This document shows, in pieces, positions 62,203-63,902 of a stretch of 63,902 nt of DNA (position 1 is its first letter; every line of letters starts with the position of its first letter). The translations under genes were made by a program, and so were the position numbers. The notes under the pieces were generated by a model. It did no database searches, was not told the DNA's origin, and saw only the letters and a list, made by a program, of their open reading frames with translations. The stretch is from an uncultured Flavobacteriaceae bacterium. Its GTDB lineage: Bacteria; Bacteroidota; Bacteroidia; Flavobacteriales; Flavobacteriaceae. The stretch spans positions 1 through 63,902 of the forward strand of contig CANMSB010000030.1 of assembly GCA_947500445.1 (NCBI GenBank), given 5' to 3'.

Positions 62203-63426
62203 ATGAAAACTTTCAAAATTTTATTTCGACTATTAAAAGCTAGGGCTAAAAATGATGAAGCTCCTATTTACGTCAGAATAACCGTAAACGGAAAACGCGC
62301 AGAATTTAGCACAGATTTATTTTATCCTATTGAAGAATGGGATAGTAAAATGGGCAAGGCTATTGGCAGAACTTCAAATGCCAGAATTTTAAATGATGAA
62401 CTCGAAGTTATTAGAGTGGATTTAAAGGAGTCTTATAGGGAATTGACTAGAGAAGGTCGGTTTGTGACAGCTCACACCGTTAAAGCTCGGTATCAAGGAA
62501 CGGACCATAATAATGAAACCTTGTTGGGACTATCAAGGTATCACTATGAAAAAAATAAGAGGAAACTTGGTAAGGGTACTTTAAAGAATTATAAGACCAC
62601 AGAAACGTATTTACTTGCCTTTATAAAGAAGCAATACAAGGCATCTGATATACCATTACAACAAATCCAATATAGTTTTATTATTGATTTTGAAGTTTTT
62701 CTTAGGGATTCCAAAAATCATTTAAGTAAGGCTAGACCTCTTAAGAATAATGGGTTAATGAAACATTTCGAAAGGCTCAATAAGCTTATGAACTTTGCAG
62801 AAAAATTGGAATGGGTTTCAAAAAATCCATTTGAGAAATACGAATTGTCATATACTAAATTCAAAAATGGTTTTTTAACGGAGCAGCAGCTGAATGACTT
62901 TGAAACCGTGGAATTAGAGAACTTAAAATTAGACCGTGTACGTGACGTATTTGTTTTTTGCTGCTACACGGGTTTGTCCTATATAGATGTAAAGCTACTC
63001 ACTAGGGATAATATTGTTATGGGAATTGATGGTAATTTATGGCTATCACTTTACCGAGAGAAAAGTGATGAACCCGTTAAAATACCTTTATTAAATAAGG
63101 CAAAAGCAATTCTTGAAAAATATGAAAATTTCGAGGATTCTAATAGATTGTTACCTGTATGTTCAAATCAAAAACTGAATGAATACTTAAAAGTAATAGC
63201 TGCCAAATGTGATATTGATATTAAAGTTACGTGCCATATTGCCCGTCATACCTTTGCGACTACAGTAACGCTTTCTAATGGCGTTCCTATTGCTACTGTT
63301 TCCAAATTATTGGGACACGCTAAACTTTCCACCACTCAGATTTATGCGAATGTTGTTGAAAGAAAGTTACTTGACGATATGAATAATTTACAGGACATTT
63401 TAAACCGTAATCAAGTAAGTGCATAG
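62203..63426 (+). CDS. Tyrosine recombinase / integrase of an integrative element (IntDOT-like)
   Basis: The 407-residue protein has an N-terminal arm-binding domain (about 1-95, VRITVNGKRAEFST), a SAM-like core-binding domain (about 105-205) and a catalytic domain. Catalytic set: Lys287 in YREKSDEPVKIP, His345-x-x-Arg348 in CHIARHTFATT, His372 in LLGHAKLSTTQ, and the nucleophile Tyr381 in TTQIYANV. The first box reads CYTGLSYIDV with Ser259 where most recombinases have arginine, as in CTnDOT integrase and its Bacteroidota relatives. It is AT-rich compared with the rest of the window. It lies 232 bp past tRNA-Pro. Confidence 0.94.
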   Translation: MKTFKILFRLLKARAKNDEAPIYVRITVNGKRAEFSTDLFYPIEEWDSKMGKAIGRTSNARILNDELEVIRVDLKESYRELTREGRFVTAHTVKARYQGTDHNNETLLGLSRYHYEKNKRKLGKGTLKNYKTTETYLLAFIKKQYKASDIPLQQIQYSFIIDFEVFLRDSKNHLSKARPLKNNGLMKHFERLNKLMNFAEKLEWVSKNPFEKYELSYTKFKNGFLTEQQLNDFETVELENLKLDRVRDVFVFCCYTGLSYIDVKLLTRDNIVMGIDGNLWLSLYREKSDEPVKIPLLNKAKAILEKYENFEDSNRLLPVCSNQKLNEYLKVIAAKCDIDIKVTCHIARHTFATTVTLSNGVPIATVSKLLGHAKLSTTQIYANVVERKLLDDMNNLQDILNRNQVSA

Positions 63427-63543
63427 AAATGCTTGATTTTTTGAGAATAATTTAAAAACTCCTGTATAACTGTGTTAAAGCGATACAGTATGAAATTGAG
63501 GTCAAATACCTAAATTATTTTACCATTGAAAGTTAAATCACGG

Positions 63544-63585
63544 AAAACCGCTATATGTGCGCTTAAAGCACTATAGCGGTTTTTT
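63544..63585 (+). terminator. Terminator downstream of the integrase gene
   Basis: AACCGCTATA pairs with TATAGCGGTT, and inside GTGC pairs with GCAC around a GCTTAAA-type loop with one bulge. A T-run follows. It lies about 120 bp past the integrase stop. Confidence 0.85.
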
Positions 63586-63848
63586 ATTTCTATTATTACT
63601 TTGACAGACCCAAATTACTATGAGGATTAGCTAATTGTCAAATTTTCATATCCCCTTAAAATTTCCTTTCCATTGTGTTAAAATTTAACCCGACTCGGGT
63701 TGAACTGGTGATTTTTTTCCACTAAAACTATTCAAGTTTGTACAAAGAATGTCAAACAATACGAATGGGGTTTAAATAGATTTTTTAATCCTAATTCTAA
63801 AAAAAAAGAATAGTTATGCCAGCAAGTGTAAGCTACCCTTGAAACCGA
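63586..63848. other. AT-rich intergenic stretch of the integrative element
   Basis: No supported gene. A short perfect palindrome CCCGACTCGGG lies near 63690. Otherwise there are only homopolymer runs. Confidence 0.35.
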
Positions 63849-63888
63849 ACTGTTTAAAAGTAGAATAATAACCTTAATTTTAAACAGT
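63849..63888. promoter_or_regulatory. 11-bp perfect inverted repeat upstream of the last gene start
   Basis: ACTGTTTAAAA (63849-63859) and TTTTAAACAGT (63878-63888), 18 bp apart, end 4 bp before the ATG at 63893. It is probably a leader hairpin or operator of the gene that leaves the window. Confidence 0.5.
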
Positions 63889-63892
63889 CATT

Positions 63893-63902
63893 ATGAGAAA
63901 GA
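63893..63902 (+). CDS. Possible start of the next gene, cut by the window end
   Basis: Only ATG AGA AAG A is visible. An ATG followed by basic codons after a structured leader is a plausible start, but nothing can be said about the product. Confidence 0.25.

Noticed and set aside
1-63902. CRISPR arrays, IS elements with transposase, prophage structural genes
   Set aside because: No regularly spaced direct repeats and no transposase or phage protein were seen. The only mobile-element protein is the integrase near the right end.

Overview
The window reads as a chromosomal stretch of a marine-type flavobacterium (Bacteroidota, family Flavobacteriaceae, in the general area of Zobellia/Maribacter/Arenibacter; the genus is a guess). 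The grounds are gene families and neighbourhoods common in that family (DUF6452/DUF6048 beside rlmD, CCC-motif membrane proteins beside DUF2752), near absence of Shine-Dalgarno sequences, several -7 boxes of the Bacteroidota type TAnnTTTG, and many Sec, Tat and lipoprotein exports. The left edge is the end of an rRNA operon (23S tail, 5S, terminator).

From 0.5 to 27.6 kb the content is mostly housekeeping: RidA, hemolysin III, ThuA, ZIP transporter, two RNA methyltransferases (RlmL/N-like and RlmD), a large HTH/membrane/serine-hydrolase fusion, a mechanosensitive channel, ornithine aminotransferase, cysteine desulfurase, an M23 peptidase/TonB-receptor operon, a coiled-coil protein with ZapA, a strong candidate 6S-type RNA, RNase Y and polyphosphate kinase.

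From 27.8 to 60.4 kb lies a carbohydrate-use region: four sulfatases from visibly different subgroups, a GH130_1-like mannosylglucose phosphorylase with a sodium symporter and two AraC regulators, GH26, GH1, a DUF5060 TIM-barrel protein, sialate O-acetylesterase, an alpha/beta esterase, a Gfo/Idh oxidoreductase, and a GMC dehydrogenase with its Tat-exported small subunit followed by a single protein made of two tandem TIM-barrel isomerase/epimerase domains. I read this as use of a sulfated, acylated mannose-containing polysaccharide, with an oxidative (3-keto-sugar) side branch. No SusC/SusD pair is in the window, so polymer uptake must be encoded elsewhere. A BlaI-type repressor with two operator dyads and an M56 peptidase fused to seven ankyrin repeats sits inside this region.

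From 60.4 kb on there is a Crp/Fnr regulator with a CRP-like palindrome behind it, a secreted SRPBCC protein, tRNA-Pro(GGG), and then an AT-rich segment with an IntDOT-like tyrosine recombinase: the left end of an integrative element inserted at the tRNA. Three GGGAACA motifs spaced exactly 11 bp and a 13-bp inverted repeat lie between tRNA and integrase.

The least expected signal is a dispersed intergenic repeat family, about 155-190 bp, with three full copies (17.5, 27.7 and 53.7 kb). Each has long terminal inverted repeats and the same central CGTAGCTA-n-GGCTATGC hairpin, and there are end-only remnants at 34.5 and 44.9 kb. It looks like a MITE or a structured intergenic element.
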